Positions 17,537 to 26,634 are shown, counted from the stretch's first letter. The stretch: DNA of 64,000 nt from DTLC01 sp964555645 (GCA_964555645.1 CAZKTA010000014.1:18120-82119), one strand, 5' to 3'. Notes: generated by a model not told the origin, from the sequence alone. Numbers and translations are program-made.

Positions 17537-18913
17537 ATGGCGCATTGGCACATCTGCAACGTTTTCGATAAGGGGCCTGCAACAAGTCGGCTCTGGCAGT
17601 TCGAGGCGCGCAAAGACAGGTTTGTGCTCAAGGAGCAGTTTATACCGGCTGATAACAAACCGTTGCCACCCAAGCTTGTTGCCCGGAGCTGGAGCTGGCT
17701 GTGGTCGAAGAAACTTAATGTGGCGCTGTTGCCGCCCGGGCAAGTCTTTGTCCGGGTTGTGCATCTGCCGAAGAGCACTTTTGCCGAGACGGTCTCGATG
17801 GTCGAGCTGCAGTTGGAAAAGCTTTCGCCCCTGCCGCTGACACAAATTGTTTGGAGCATCTACATTTTGCCGCATCAGACCAAGGATGGGCTGCAACCTG
17901 TTGTTGTGATGATTGCAGCGCGTGAGAAGGTCGAGGAATACCTCGGCAAACTCGAGGCACAAGGGTTTTTGGCCGACCGCCTTGAACTTGGTGCGCTTGA
18001 CCAACTACTGAGTTTCGCCGCCGACAGCGACGGTGTGTGGATTTTCCCCGAGGCGGTGTCTGGCCCTGGCACGGCACTTGTGGCGTGGTGGGTAGGCGGC
18101 GCTTTGCAGTACATTGGGTTGCTCTGGTTGCCGCCGGATGGCGACAAAGCTGCAGACGTGCGCGATCAACTTTATCAGATGGCGTGGGGCGGTGAACTTG
18201 AAGGTTGGCTAAAGGAAATGCCACGGGTGCGCCTGGTTACGGCGCCTTCTATGCGTGCAGAGTGGGAAACCGCGCTCCGGACAGGCCTGGGTGCCCCAGT
18301 CGAGGTCACAGACCCTCTGCCGCCCGAACAATTGGCTGCGCAAACTGCAAAACGCGCAGCCGAATCTGAACCGAAACCGAATCTGTTACCGCCTGAGTTT
18401 GCGACACGATACCAGCAACAGTTTGTTGATCGTTTGTGGATGCGCGGGTTAGGGGCGGTACTTGCTGTTTACGTTGTTTTTACGGTCATTTACGTGGCGG
18501 CGGCGCAGGTTGTGGCTTTTCGAGCCGGGTTGGTCGAAAAGCAGGTTGCAGCCTTGGCCCCACAGTACACAAACGCAATCCAACTTAAGCAACGATACGA
18601 CGTGCTGCGCGAAAGGCACGAGCTAAAGTTTGCCGCGCTTGATTGTTGGAAGGTTGTTGCGGAGCTTCTGCCACAAGAACTGACGTTACAGGGACTTGAC
18701 TTTGCCGAGGGCAGACGCCTGACGCTGAACGGCACCGCGCCGGCTGACAATGTCAATCAGGTGATTGATTTCTACGAGGCGATGCGCAAGGCCAAACTTG
18801 GTAATCAGCCCATGTTTGCAAGGTTCACCGAGCTTAACTACCGCAAAGACCCCAACAGCGCAACTGTAGCGTGGAACTTTGCCTGTGAACTGAACCGCGC
18901 CGAGGCACCATGA
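17537..18913 (+). CDS. PilM/PilN- or GspL-like inner-membrane platform protein
   Basis: A 458-residue protein with a cytoplasmic actin-like N-terminal region (residues 1-270: VFVRVVHLPKSTF, VELQLEKLSPLPL), one membrane helix around 310-330 (GLGAVLAVYVVFTVIYVAA), and a periplasmic part with a coiled stretch and a ferredoxin-like domain (ELTLQGLDFAEGRRLTLNG). This is the layout of GspL, which corresponds to PilM fused to PilN. It should dock the ATPase to the membrane and interact with the next gene product (PilO/GspM). Length is near that of GspL. Start ATG follows the ATPase stop by one base, and its 3' end overlaps the next gene by 4 bp, showing translational coupling. Confidence 0.8.
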   Translation: MAHWHICNVFDKGPATSRLWQFEARKDRFVLKEQFIPADNKPLPPKLVARSWSWLWSKKLNVALLPPGQVFVRVVHLPKSTFAETVSMVELQLEKLSPLPLTQIVWSIYILPHQTKDGLQPVVVMIAAREKVEEYLGKLEAQGFLADRLELGALDQLLSFAADSDGVWIFPEAVSGPGTALVAWWVGGALQYIGLLWLPPDGDKAADVRDQLYQMAWGGELEGWLKEMPRVRLVTAPSMRAEWETALRTGLGAPVEVTDPLPPEQLAAQTAKRAAESEPKPNLLPPEFATRYQQQFVDRLWMRGLGAVLAVYVVFTVIYVAAAQVVAFRAGLVEKQVAALAPQYTNAIQLKQRYDVLRERHELKFAALDCWKVVAELLPQELTLQGLDFAEGRRLTLNGTAPADNVNQVIDFYEAMRKAKLGNQPMFARFTELNYRKDPNSATVAWNFACELNRAEAP

Positions 18914-19554
18914 GAAGCTATCTCGACAAGCTTACACCGAACGAACGCCGGTTGATTGTGTTTGTTGGGGTGGTGGTGTTTGCGGTTTTGAACATATGGT
19001 TTGTGTGGCCGCACTTTGGCGACTTTAGACGTGCCAAGGCCCGGCTCTATCGGGCGCAAGACACGTTGAACAGGTACAAACTGGAGGTATCGAAACTCCC
19101 GGAATTCGAAAAGCGCGTTCGTGAGATCGAGAAAGACAGCTCGAGTGCGGCAAAGGAAGACCAGTCTGTCGAGCTGTTGCGTGCCGTGCAGTCAACGGCG
19201 GGTAGATGTGGCGTGAACATCATGAACGTCGGCAAGGTTGCAACGAAAACAAACGATTTCTTTCTCGAACAATCTATGGGCATAACCGTTCAGGCCAGAG
19301 AAGAACAGCTTGTTAAGTTCTTGTACGAGCTTGGCACGAGCGATTCGATCATACGCGTCCGTGCGTTGTCACTGCGCCCGGACGCGCCTCGGATGCAATT
19401 GGGTGGCAACGTAACGCTTGTGGCAAGTCACCAACGCAAACCGTTGCAGAGACAGGCCGAACTGGCGCCTGGTGCCGTGCGTGCGGGCGCGCTGCCGCCA
19501 CCCAAACAGGAGTCAACCACAAAACCAACATCGCCAACCGCAAGGAAACCGTGA
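18910..19554 (+). CDS. PilO/GspM-like protein
   Basis: A 214-residue bitopic protein: short cytoplasmic start, one membrane helix (residues about 12-34, RLIVFVGVVVFAVLNIWFVW), a coiled stretch (RAKARLYRAQDTLNRYKLEVSKL) and a small periplasmic ferredoxin-like domain with ITVQAREEQLVKFLYEL. The Pro/Thr-rich tail after residue 180 is probably disordered. It would dimerise with the preceding PilN-like protein to link the ATPase platform to the secretin. It overlaps both neighbours by 4 bp (ATGA-type and GTGA-type). Family assignment rests on architecture and position, since primary sequence is weakly conserved. Confidence 0.75.
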   Translation: MRSYLDKLTPNERRLIVFVGVVVFAVLNIWFVWPHFGDFRRAKARLYRAQDTLNRYKLEVSKLPEFEKRVREIEKDSSSAAKEDQSVELLRAVQSTAGRCGVNIMNVGKVATKTNDFFLEQSMGITVQAREEQLVKFLYELGTSDSIIRVRALSLRPDAPRMQLGGNVTLVASHQRKPLQRQAELAPGAVRAGALPPPKQESTTKPTSPTARKP

Positions 19555-21851
19555 AAATGACAATGCGATTTTTGTTGAGCCTCACTCTTGTGAGTGGCGC
19601 GCTTTTTGGAGCGGAACAGAAACATAAGTTCATGTTTTATCCGCCTGAGTCTGCTGCAGGCGGCCCGCCGGCAGCCGCAATGGCTGCTGAGCCAACCGGT
19701 CTGCAGCCGGTTACAGAATCCAGCGGCACACCTGCAGCGCTAACATCAGGTGCGCAGGCTGAGTTTAAGGCTGCGGCTCAGCCGGCAGCAGTGGCTGGAT
19801 ATGCCCTGCCAGGCACGGCCGCAGTCGAGCCGGGGCAGCTCGAGGGTCAACCAGCCCAGCAGCCGGGCGCAGCCGACACAGCAGGCGAATGGCCTGCAAC
19901 CAGACAATTACCTGCTCGTGCAGTGAACCCATTTGCAGTGAAATCGCAACCTGCGCCCAAACCTGCTGTAGAAGAACCTGCAACCAACGTGTTCAATTTC
20001 CCTGCGGTTGACCTGAACACGTTTCTTAACTTTTACGCCGAGCTTGTCGGGCGCACAATCTTGCGTCCGGCGAACCTGCCTGCGCCCCTGGTCACGTTGC
20101 GAACTCAAACACCGCTAACACGCACTGAAGCAATACAGGCATTCGACACTGTGCTGGCCATGAACGGCATCACAACCATTCCGGTCGGCGAAAAGTTCGT
20201 CAAGATTGTGCCTGTTGCGCAAGCCGCTCAAGAAGCTGCACGATTCAGTCAGCTTGCTCCAGAAGAACTACCTGAGGCAGCCCAGTATCTGACACACGTT
20301 GTGCAACTTAACTATGTGCGGCCACAGGAAATACTGCCAGTGCTGCAGCCGTTCGCAAAAATCCCAAACAGCGTTCTTGCAATCGAGAGCAGCCAGATGA
20401 TTGTTATTCGCGATTACGCCGAGAACGTTAAGCGCATGCTCGAGTTGATCGAACAGATTGACGTGGCTGTGCCAGCTGAATTTGTGTCTGAGGTTATACC
20501 CATCAAATATGCGCTAGCCTCGGAGATTGCGAGCGCGCTAACAAGCCTCAGCACAGGTGGTGGCGGCGCGACCGTGGGTGCAGCAGGTGCAACGGGGGCA
20601 CCACGCACCGCTCCAACACGCACAACACCGGGTCGGTATGGCTCGCGCATGGGCACAACAATGCCAGGCATGCCAGGCGCCACACCCACAGCGGCGCTCG
20701 GTGCGACAACGCCGGGCGCTGGGCCGGGCGGTGCGCAGCCGAGCTTCAGCGATCGCTTGCGCCAGATTATCCAACGCGCCGCAACAGCAGGCGATATCCA
20801 AATCCTTGGCACGATGAAAATCATCGCAGATGAACGTAGCAATTCGCTTCTTGTGTTTGCGTCGCGCGAGGACATGAAGACAATCAAAGAGATTGTTGCC
20901 AAACTCGATACCATCCAGCCGCAGGTGTTGATCGAGGCGTTGGTACTGGAGGTTGACCTTACAGAGAGCAGCTCCTATGGCGTTAGTTGGCTGATGCGAC
21001 CGCAACAAGTCGGCAAGTTTACTCAAGCAGGCGTGATCCAAACCGAGCCCGGGTTCCGCAACCCGGCCGACCTTGCCGGTAATGCCACAAATGTGCTGGG
21101 TTCATTTGCAGCGGGCTTGAATTGGTGGGGTAAGTACGCCGGTGACTTCGATGTTGCAATGCAGGCAGCGGCTAATGACAGTCGTGCCCACATACTGTCG
21201 CGTCCGCATGTGGTTACGACGCATGCCAACCCTGCCAGCATTCAAATAGGCGGCACACGGCCGTACCCGACAGGAGCAGCTTACGGCGGTTATTATGGCG
21301 CATATAACACAATCCAGCAACTGTTCATCGGTATCACGCTTGACGTGTTGCCGTTGATCAACCCAGACGGCTTGGTTGTGATGGATATCCAGCAGACAAT
21401 TGACAGTGTGGGCGAGTTAGTTGAAATCGCGAATGTTGGCAAGGTACCGTCCACAATCAGCCGGGCTGCCAACGCGAAAATAGCAGTGCGCGATGGCGAG
21501 ACGATCATGCTCGGCGGGTTCATCACTGAAGACTTGAAACGCTCGGACCAAGGTGTGCCGATACTTAAGGACATACCATTGCTCGGCTACCTGTTTAAAA
21601 GCAGCAGCCGCAGCACAGACAGGCGCGAGCTTATTGTGTTGATCCGACCCAAGGTATTGCCCACACCTGAAGCTGCTGCAGTTGAAACTGCGCGTCGGAC
21701 CGAGTCAATGCCGCTAACGCGCGAGGCCGAGGCTGACAATACCCGACGTGAATTAAAGCTGCAACGCGAGGCTGCTGCACGGGCTGCAAAAACACAGGCT
21801 GCCACGCCGGTGTTTATGGAGGTTGAACCCAATCAAAAGCCAAAGTTTTAA
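19551..21851 (+). CDS. Outer-membrane secretin (GspD/PilQ family)
   Basis: A 766-residue protein with a signal peptide (LLSLTLVSGALFGA). A Pro/Ala/Gln-rich low-complexity linker spans about residues 30-140, then an N0-like domain (FNFPAVDLNTFLNFYAELVG), N1/N2 domains (NSVLAIESSQMIVIRDYAENVKRMLELIEQID), a Gly/Ala/Thr-rich insert (345-390), an N3 domain (IIADERSNSLLVFASREDMKTIKEI) and the secretin core ending with GETIMLGGFI, GVPILKDIPLLGYLF and RRELIVLIRPKVL. It forms the outer-membrane gate. The GTG at 19551 overlaps the upstream stop; the ATG at 19557 is an equal alternative. No pilotin or GspC was found nearby. Confidence 0.95.
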   Translation: MKMTMRFLLSLTLVSGALFGAEQKHKFMFYPPESAAGGPPAAAMAAEPTGLQPVTESSGTPAALTSGAQAEFKAAAQPAAVAGYALPGTAAVEPGQLEGQPAQQPGAADTAGEWPATRQLPARAVNPFAVKSQPAPKPAVEEPATNVFNFPAVDLNTFLNFYAELVGRTILRPANLPAPLVTLRTQTPLTRTEAIQAFDTVLAMNGITTIPVGEKFVKIVPVAQAAQEAARFSQLAPEELPEAAQYLTHVVQLNYVRPQEILPVLQPFAKIPNSVLAIESSQMIVIRDYAENVKRMLELIEQIDVAVPAEFVSEVIPIKYALASEIASALTSLSTGGGGATVGAAGATGAPRTAPTRTTPGRYGSRMGTTMPGMPGATPTAALGATTPGAGPGGAQPSFSDRLRQIIQRAATAGDIQILGTMKIIADERSNSLLVFASREDMKTIKEIVAKLDTIQPQVLIEALVLEVDLTESSSYGVSWLMRPQQVGKFTQAGVIQTEPGFRNPADLAGNATNVLGSFAAGLNWWGKYAGDFDVAMQAAANDSRAHILSRPHVVTTHANPASIQIGGTRPYPTGAAYGGYYGAYNTIQQLFIGITLDVLPLINPDGLVVMDIQQTIDSVGELVEIANVGKVPSTISRAANAKIAVRDGETIMLGGFITEDLKRSDQGVPILKDIPLLGYLFKSSSRSTDRRELIVLIRPKVLPTPEAAAVETARRTESMPLTREAEADNTRRELKLQREAAARAAKTQAATPVFMEVEPNQKPKF

Positions 21852-21864
21852 TTGGACTGGCAAG

Positions 21865-21897
21865 CCGGCTACAATTTGGTAATTGAAGCCGGTTTTT
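21865..21897 (+). terminator. Intrinsic terminator of the secretion operon
   Basis: CCGGCT/AGCCGG (21865-21870, 21887-21892) and the inner CAATT/AATTG (21872-21876, 21881-21885) form one stem with an A-A mismatch and a TGGT loop, followed by five T. It is 14 bp past the secretin stop. Confidence 0.8.
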
Positions 21898-22175
21898 GGT
21901 AGGGAAAAAACTGTGCGCCCGGTTGATGTGCATCTGTAGCGGGCCACGTTGGTCGAGTCGGAGTTGTGCGGATTCGTTCGTCGGTTAAAGCTCGGACGCA
22001 ACTATACGAAATCTTTGGTGTAATTTATAATTGAACCGAGACAGGCCGTTGTTAATTTTAGGTAGAATTCTCGGCAATTGGTGGACAGAAGGCTTATAAG
22101 AAATCATTATTCGTAATCATCCGTGTCCGCTTGTTGCCGGGTTGAAAGACAGTGAACCAAAACAAACAAGTAGAC
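21898..22175. promoter_or_regulatory. Leader of the first pseudopilin gene with a consensus -10 box
   Basis: A perfect TATAAT occurs at 22026-22031, but no good -35 box lies 16-18 bp upstream. If used, the transcript would have a leader of about 140 nt before the ATG at 22176. Nothing else stands out. Confidence 0.3.
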
Positions 22176-22565
22176 ATGAAACCGAAAATAAAAATCAATC
22201 CGGCGTTTACGCTGGTCGAGATCATGATTGTGGTGGCGATAATCGGTATGTTGGCTGTCATAGCCATACCGAACTTCGTCAAAGCACGCGAAACTGCGCA
22301 AAGGAACGCATGTATCAGTAATCTGCGCCAAATTGACGGTGCGAAACAAACCTGGGCACTCGAAGCACGTACAGCGGGAAACGTTATACCGCAGAAAGAC
22401 GAAATCAAACCGTACCTCGGTCGGGGAGGCAACATTGATGCTGTGTATTGCCCGGCTGACCGGAACGGCACATTCGATACGAGTTACGAGATCCGCGAAG
22501 TGACAACGGCGCCTACCTGCAAGGTCAACGATTCAGGTCAGGTTACAGGGCACCAGTTGCTCTAA
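22176..22565 (+). CDS. Type II/IV pseudopilin (GspG-like), Ala at -1
   Basis: About 129 residues from the ATG at 22176; the GTG at 22152 would lengthen the leader to 18. After a basic leader comes the prepilin helix FTLVEIMIVVAIIGMLAVIAIPNFVKAR, with Glu at +5. The residue before the cut is Ala (PA^FTLVE) rather than the usual Gly, which prepilin peptidases sometimes accept. The body has a CISNLRQIDGAKQTWALE segment and PYLGRGGNIDAVYCPADRNG, a pattern typical of Planctomycetes/Verrucomicrobia pseudopilins. It is a close paralogue of the gene at 23286. Each has its own terminator, so the two can be expressed separately. Likely the major or a minor pseudopilin of the upstream secretion system. 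Confidence 0.9.
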   Translation: MKPKIKINPAFTLVEIMIVVAIIGMLAVIAIPNFVKARETAQRNACISNLRQIDGAKQTWALEARTAGNVIPQKDEIKPYLGRGGNIDAVYCPADRNGTFDTSYEIREVTTAPTCKVNDSGQVTGHQLL

Positions 22566-22663
22566 TGAATGCGGTGTGTCACACGGCTTGAGCCGTTTTT
22601 AAGTGGGGCGTGTAGCAGGGCGACTCGAAAAACCGAACCTGAGAGGTTCTGACGCAACATCGA

Positions 22664-22702
22664 GGCTCGGCGGAGAAACCAACCGCCGAGCCTTAATATT
22701 TT
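22664..22702 (+). terminator. Intrinsic terminator after the first pseudopilin
   Basis: GGCTCGGCGG (22664-22673) pairs perfectly with CCGCCGAGCC (22683-22692) around a 9-base loop and is followed by TTAATATTTT. It lies about 100 bp after the stop codon. Confidence 0.75.
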
Positions 22703-23285
22703 GCTGGGCTCGCTATGCGCACGAGCGTCGTTTTCCGCGGTCATGCGCAACGGCCTGACCGCATTTGCGATGGATGAGTCATCTCGTGCCTAATGGAATA
22801 CTGTGCTTGAAGGCTGGTAGGAGGTATTCGGCATCCGACTGTGCTTTGGGTTCTCAGACGCCCGCATGTTGCATCAATGAACGACTAATGATGTTCTCCG
22901 AACAAGTTGACGCGAAAATAAGAGGTTTTTTCAAATGGTACCACCATATGGCTCGCCAGCGTAATTCTGAGGTCTCACTAGATGGCGACACGCATTGGCG
23001 GGACAGCACTCCCAAGCATTTAATAATAACAAGGCCGTACCAATACACGGCGTGTCCAATTTTGAGCCATGACTCTGCAGTGAGGCTGGCCAGTTAGGTC
23101 GAGCAAACCAGACTTTATTACCTATTCACGCTACCTGGCCGGTTGGCATTGGCAATGCTTCTAACTTTGGCTGCGGTCTGTAGCAGGCGTTTACGAACGG
23201 AACGCCGAACTAATAGATCGGTTGTCTGCTACAGTTGGTTGCCGCGGTAACATCAACCAACAAACAAAACAAGGAGTATAGGAGT
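22703..23285. other. Intergenic region between the two pseudopilin genes
   Basis: About 580 bp. A 110-codon plus-strand frame (22765-23097) has no recognisable motif and unusual composition, so I do not call it. The 3' end holds a strong ribosome-binding site (AAGGAG) some 14 bp before the second pseudopilin ATG, plus a second GGAG close to it. A GGCGTT/AACGCC inverted repeat lies shortly upstream. The promoter of the next gene is presumably here but was not located. Confidence 0.45.
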
Positions 23286-23690
23286 ATGAAAGTCAGAACC
23301 TCACGTAAAACCGGCTTCACGCTCGTGGAAATCATGATCGTGGTAGCCATAATCGGGCTGTTGGCTGCGATTGCGATTCCGAACTTTGTTCGGGCGCGGT
23401 CAAAGGCACAGCAAAACACGTGCATAAACAACCTGCGCCAGATTGATGGTGCAAAACAGCAATGGGCACTGGAGACACGACAGCAAAGCACTGCTACACC
23501 CACCGCTAACGACATCGCGCCGTACCTTGGCCGGGCCGGTAGTGTGGATTCAATCGTGTGCCCAGCAGGGGGTTCGGGTGCCACATTTGCCAATTCGTAC
23601 ACGATTAACCCTGTGAATACGGCACCCCAATGCCAGGTCATGGGCAGTGACGCAAACTACCCGCACGTACTACCTGATGCTGGCAACTGA
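23286..23690 (+). CDS. Type II/IV pseudopilin (GspG-like)
   Basis: A 134-residue prepilin-like protein. The leader MKVRTSRKTG is followed by FTLVEIMIVVAIIGLLAAIAIPNFVRAR with Gly at -1 and Glu at +5. The body aligns with the upstream paralogue through CINNLRQIDGAKQQWALE, IAPYLGRAGSVDSIVCPAGG and a TxNxVxTAPxCxV tail, but ends in a different VLPDAGN. The ATG at 23286 was chosen because it gives a normal leader and has AAGGAG and GGAG upstream, one of the clearest ribosome-binding sites in the window. It is followed by a very strong terminator, so expression is likely high and independent. Probably the major pseudopilin for the nearby secretion machinery. Confidence 0.92.
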   Translation: MKVRTSRKTGFTLVEIMIVVAIIGLLAAIAIPNFVRARSKAQQNTCINNLRQIDGAKQQWALETRQQSTATPTANDIAPYLGRAGSVDSIVCPAGGSGATFANSYTINPVNTAPQCQVMGSDANYPHVLPDAGN

Positions 23691-23757
23691 CCATAACCTG
23701 GTCGGGTTAAAATAGAGTTTCCCAACATACCGCTAAGAGAGGGGAACAAACAGCAAG

Positions 23758-23790
23758 GCTCGGGAGCGCAAGCTCCCGAGCTTTTGTTTT
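23758..23790 (+). terminator. Strong intrinsic terminator with GNRA tetraloop
   Basis: GCTCGGGAGC (23758-23767) and GCTCCCGAGC (23772-23781) pair perfectly over 10 bp around a GCAA tetraloop, followed by TTTTGTTTT. It lies 67 bp past the second pseudopilin stop. Confidence 0.92.
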
Positions 23791-24199
23791 AGAGAAACAG
23801 CTCACAACACAACCATGTTTGCGTTGTACGCCCAATTTTCGTCTGTGCAATTGGCGACCTGTCGTACCGAACGTGCGATTTATGTCCACTCCAAAATCTT
23901 TACTTACACAAACGGCCGCAAGCACTTGGCGCGTGAAATGGATCACAGGTCTCTGACCGGCTTTGGGCCTCGTAAGTGAAGGTTGAAAGCCTTGGCGCAC
24001 CGAGTCGCTCGAGGATTTTGGAATTACAATGCACGATTTCGATGTTGATTCTTGGCAGTTTTTTGATTGGTTTATTGCGGTGTTTGCGAGCCGGACTTTG
24101 TGCGAGGAGCCAATGTTGAGATTGCTTTTGGATTTTTGGTGGACAAACCTGTCTGGTTGGCACCGAAATTGATTTTGTGAAGAACCGAATGTTTGGTTT
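23791..24199. other. Intergenic region before the ABC exporter
   Basis: About 400 bp with no convincing gene; the long minus-strand frame across it runs into the ABC ATPase and is a shadow. The second half is T/G-rich (runs such as GATTGCTTTTGGATTTTTGG) and may contain the promoter of the ABC operon. No hairpin or repeat of note. Confidence 0.5.
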
Positions 24200-24949
24200 A
24201 TGGACCCGATCTTAAAAATCGAGGATCTGCGGGTTGAGTTTCGGGGCGGCAACCTGCGACACAGTCCGAAGATTGCGCTTAAAGGGCTAAATCTTGCGGT
24301 GCAATCGGGTGAAATTTTCGGGTTCATCGGCCCAAATGGCGCGGGTAAAACCACAACAATAAATGTCTTGCTCGGGTTCGTTAACCCGACAGCAGGTAAT
24401 GCGTACATATTCGGCATCAACGTCCGGGAACCGATTGCGCGGCAGCGCATCGGTTATTTGCCGGAGCTGACTTATTACTACAGATTCCTGACTGTCGAGG
24501 AGTTGTTGCGGTTTTACGCCAAGATTTTCGGTATTCATAGGCGTGAAGCTGACAAGCGAATTGATCAGTTGTTGCGGTTAGTCGAGCTTGAGCATGTGCG
24601 ACACCGGCCAATTAAAACTTACTCGAAAGGCATGCAACAACGCGTTGGACTTGCACAGGCGTTGGTTAACAATCCGGAGCTGCTGATCTTGGACGAGCCG
24701 ACAAGCGGTCTTGACCCTATTGGCCGAATGAAAGTGCGCGAGATAATTCAGCGGCTTAAAAATGAAGGCAAAACTGTCTTTTTTTCGTCACACGAGCTGG
24801 GTGAAGTTGAGACAGTGTGCGACCGTGTGGGCATATTGCACGAAGGCGAGCTGCGCACGATCGGGCGCGTGAGCGATTTGAAAGCGCAGTTCCAGACCGA
24901 TCTTGAGAAAATTTTCCTCAAGATAATCGGATATCAACTCCGGAGCTGA
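24200..24949 (+). CDS. ABC transporter ATP-binding protein (ABC-2/CcmA type)
   Basis: A 249-residue ATPase with all cassette motifs: Walker A GPNGAGKTTT (about residues 48-57), Q-loop region GYLPE, signature YSKGMQQRVGLAQAL, Walker B LLILDEPTSGLDP and the switch SSHELGEVE. The GxLPE form of the Q-loop and the short length are typical of single-domain exporters of the DrrA/NatA/gliding type. It energises the membrane partner encoded 4 bp downstream. The cargo is unknown. The third gene of the unit encodes a membrane-anchored TPR protein, a combination suggesting envelope function rather than drug efflux (inference). Confidence 0.93.
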   Translation: MDPILKIEDLRVEFRGGNLRHSPKIALKGLNLAVQSGEIFGFIGPNGAGKTTTINVLLGFVNPTAGNAYIFGINVREPIARQRIGYLPELTYYYRFLTVEELLRFYAKIFGIHRREADKRIDQLLRLVELEHVRHRPIKTYSKGMQQRVGLAQALVNNPELLILDEPTSGLDPIGRMKVREIIQRLKNEGKTVFFSSHELGEVETVCDRVGILHEGELRTIGRVSDLKAQFQTDLEKIFLKIIGYQLRS

Positions 24950-24952
24950 GCA

Positions 24953-25732
24953 ATGAACAAAGTCTTTGCCCTTGCAAGTGTTGTCATAAAAGAACTGTAT
25001 CGGCGCAAAGATTTTTACGTGTTGTTTGTGCTGACGGCCCTGATCACACTTGTAATGGGCGCAGCAAGGTTTTTCGATGACCCGAAGATCGTTCGGTACC
25101 TAGTTGAGATTTGTCTTCTGTTGATCTGGGTATCGGCAATTGTGATTGCGGTTGGGACAGCCGCACGCCAGATACCTGCCGAATGCGAAAACCGCACCAT
25201 TTTCACCCTCTTGGCGAAACCTGTCACACGCGCCCACGTGATACTCGGCAAGTTTCTCGGATGCTGGCTTGCTTGTGGGATTGCGCTGGTTGCCTTTTAT
25301 GTTTTCTTGGCAATTCTACGCGGTTCACGCGAGCATTATTGGCCGTTGCTGCACTATTTCCAGGCGTTCTGGCTGCAATGGATGTGTCTTGCGGTTATCG
25401 TTGCCATGGTGTTGTTTGGCTCGCTTATCTTTTCTGCGCCATCGGCAAATGCGACGATCTGCGTGATCGTGATAGTCGGGATTTTGCTGTTGGGCAGACA
25501 TCTGAACGTAATTGCGCTGCGGCAGCCGAAACCGTTGGACCTGATTGTTTACAGCATTTACTTTTTCATACCACATCTGGAGTGGTACGACGTGCGTGAC
25601 ATGCTCATTCACGACCAGCCCCTGATCAATTGGCTAGCCATACTTGGCGCAACACTTTATGCCGCAGCTTACAGTGTGACGTTCTTGTTTTTGGCTTGGT
25701 TGAGATTTAGACGCAAACCGCTCAATGCGTAG
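24953..25732 (+). CDS. ABC-2-type transporter permease
   Basis: A 259-residue protein with six hydrophobic spans. The N-terminal VVIKELYRRKDFYVLFVLTALI segment and the RTIFTLLAKPVTRAHVILGKFLG stretch between helices two and three are hallmarks of ABC-2 permeases of the NosY/gliding type. It starts 4 bp after the ATPase gene and overlaps the next gene by 8 bp, so the three are co-translated. It would form the membrane channel with the upstream ATPase. Substrate cannot be inferred. Confidence 0.88.
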   Translation: MNKVFALASVVIKELYRRKDFYVLFVLTALITLVMGAARFFDDPKIVRYLVEICLLLIWVSAIVIAVGTAARQIPAECENRTIFTLLAKPVTRAHVILGKFLGCWLACGIALVAFYVFLAILRGSREHYWPLLHYFQAFWLQWMCLAVIVAMVLFGSLIFSAPSANATICVIVIVGILLLGRHLNVIALRQPKPLDLIVYSIYFFIPHLEWYDVRDMLIHDQPLINWLAILGATLYAAAYSVTFLFLAWLRFRRKPLNA

Positions 25733-26582
25733 GCAAACGTTGCCATACCTGATTCTGCTATTGCTGCTGGCCATCAACTTTAGTCTGGCCACGCTACTCG
25801 AACCTGCGGCCACTGCGTGGACTCGTCGGGGTGGCACAGATTTGCTGGCGGTGGTTCTAGGCGATGCACGACGCATTTTTGGTGCGCACTTTTTCACCAA
25901 GGCAGACGTGTATTTTCATGCTGGGTATTACCCATCAATTTTTGACTTGGAATCGCGGCCTAAGGATAGTTCCCACATGACGGGTGACACACATGCTCAC
26001 GACGAGCAAGTGTGCGAGGAAAAAATGCGATTCATGGGTCGGCCAACCGATTGGATCGAGCAGTTCGGCAGGAACTTTTTTGTGACCAAACATACGCATC
26101 TTGCGAGTGGGCGCGAGCGCGAAATATTACCATGGCTACGTGTGTCTGCTAGCCTGGATCCCTATCGTGTAGAAACTTACACCGTTGCCGCTTACTGGCT
26201 GCGGCGGACACTGGGAAAACCGGACCAAGCAGAGGCGTTCCTACGCGAAGGTCTCAGGGCAAATCCGGACAGTTATGAGATCCTTTACGAGCTTGGTTGC
26301 GTTTACTACGAAAACTACAATGACGTGGCGCGGGCTCGGAACCTCTGGCAATTGGCTCTTGAAAAGCTCGAGTTGCAAAAGGACAAGAAAGACGAGGACG
26401 AGTTTGCCAAGTTTTACCACAGCATATTACTGCATTTGGCGCGATTGGAAGAGGACCAGGGCAATTACGCGCGTGCAGCCGATTATCTGGAGCAAATCAT
26501 AAATCGCGATCTAGCTCCCAACCCAGATCTACTGCGTGAGCAGGTAGCCGAATTGCGACAAAAAGCTGCCGGGCCAAAGTAA
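25725..26582 (+). CDS. Membrane-anchored TPR-repeat protein
   Basis: A 285-residue protein with an N-terminal hydrophobic segment (residues 6-25, TLPYLILLLLLAINFSLATL) that serves as signal or anchor, then a His-rich region (FHAGYYPSIFD, HMTGDTHAHDE). From about 150 onwards there are TPR-like helices: RVETYTVAAYWLRRTLGKPDQAEAFLREGLRANPDSYEILYELGCVYYE and later LARLEEDQGNYARAADYLEQI. It overlaps the permease gene by 8 bp, so it probably works with the ABC transporter, perhaps as a periplasmic scaffold. It converges on the minus-strand sugar operon 52 bp downstream. Confidence 0.75.
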   Translation: MRRQTLPYLILLLLLAINFSLATLLEPAATAWTRRGGTDLLAVVLGDARRIFGAHFFTKADVYFHAGYYPSIFDLESRPKDSSHMTGDTHAHDEQVCEEKMRFMGRPTDWIEQFGRNFFVTKHTHLASGREREILPWLRVSASLDPYRVETYTVAAYWLRRTLGKPDQAEAFLREGLRANPDSYEILYELGCVYYENYNDVARARNLWQLALEKLELQKDKKDEDEFAKFYHSILLHLARLEEDQGNYARAADYLEQIINRDLAPNPDLLREQVAELRQKAAGPK

Positions 26583-26634
26583 GCGCAGCAGGCTGTTTTT
26601 CTGGGCGCGTTGCCCTGTTAGCTTTGCGCGTTGC

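Noticed and set aside
22765..23097. A 110-codon plus-strand frame between the pseudopilins
   Set aside because: No motif, signal or ribosome-binding site; codon pattern does not look coding.
23707..24450. A 247-codon minus-strand frame
   Set aside because: Runs through a perfect terminator and the ABC ATPase Walker A region; it has no family resemblance.
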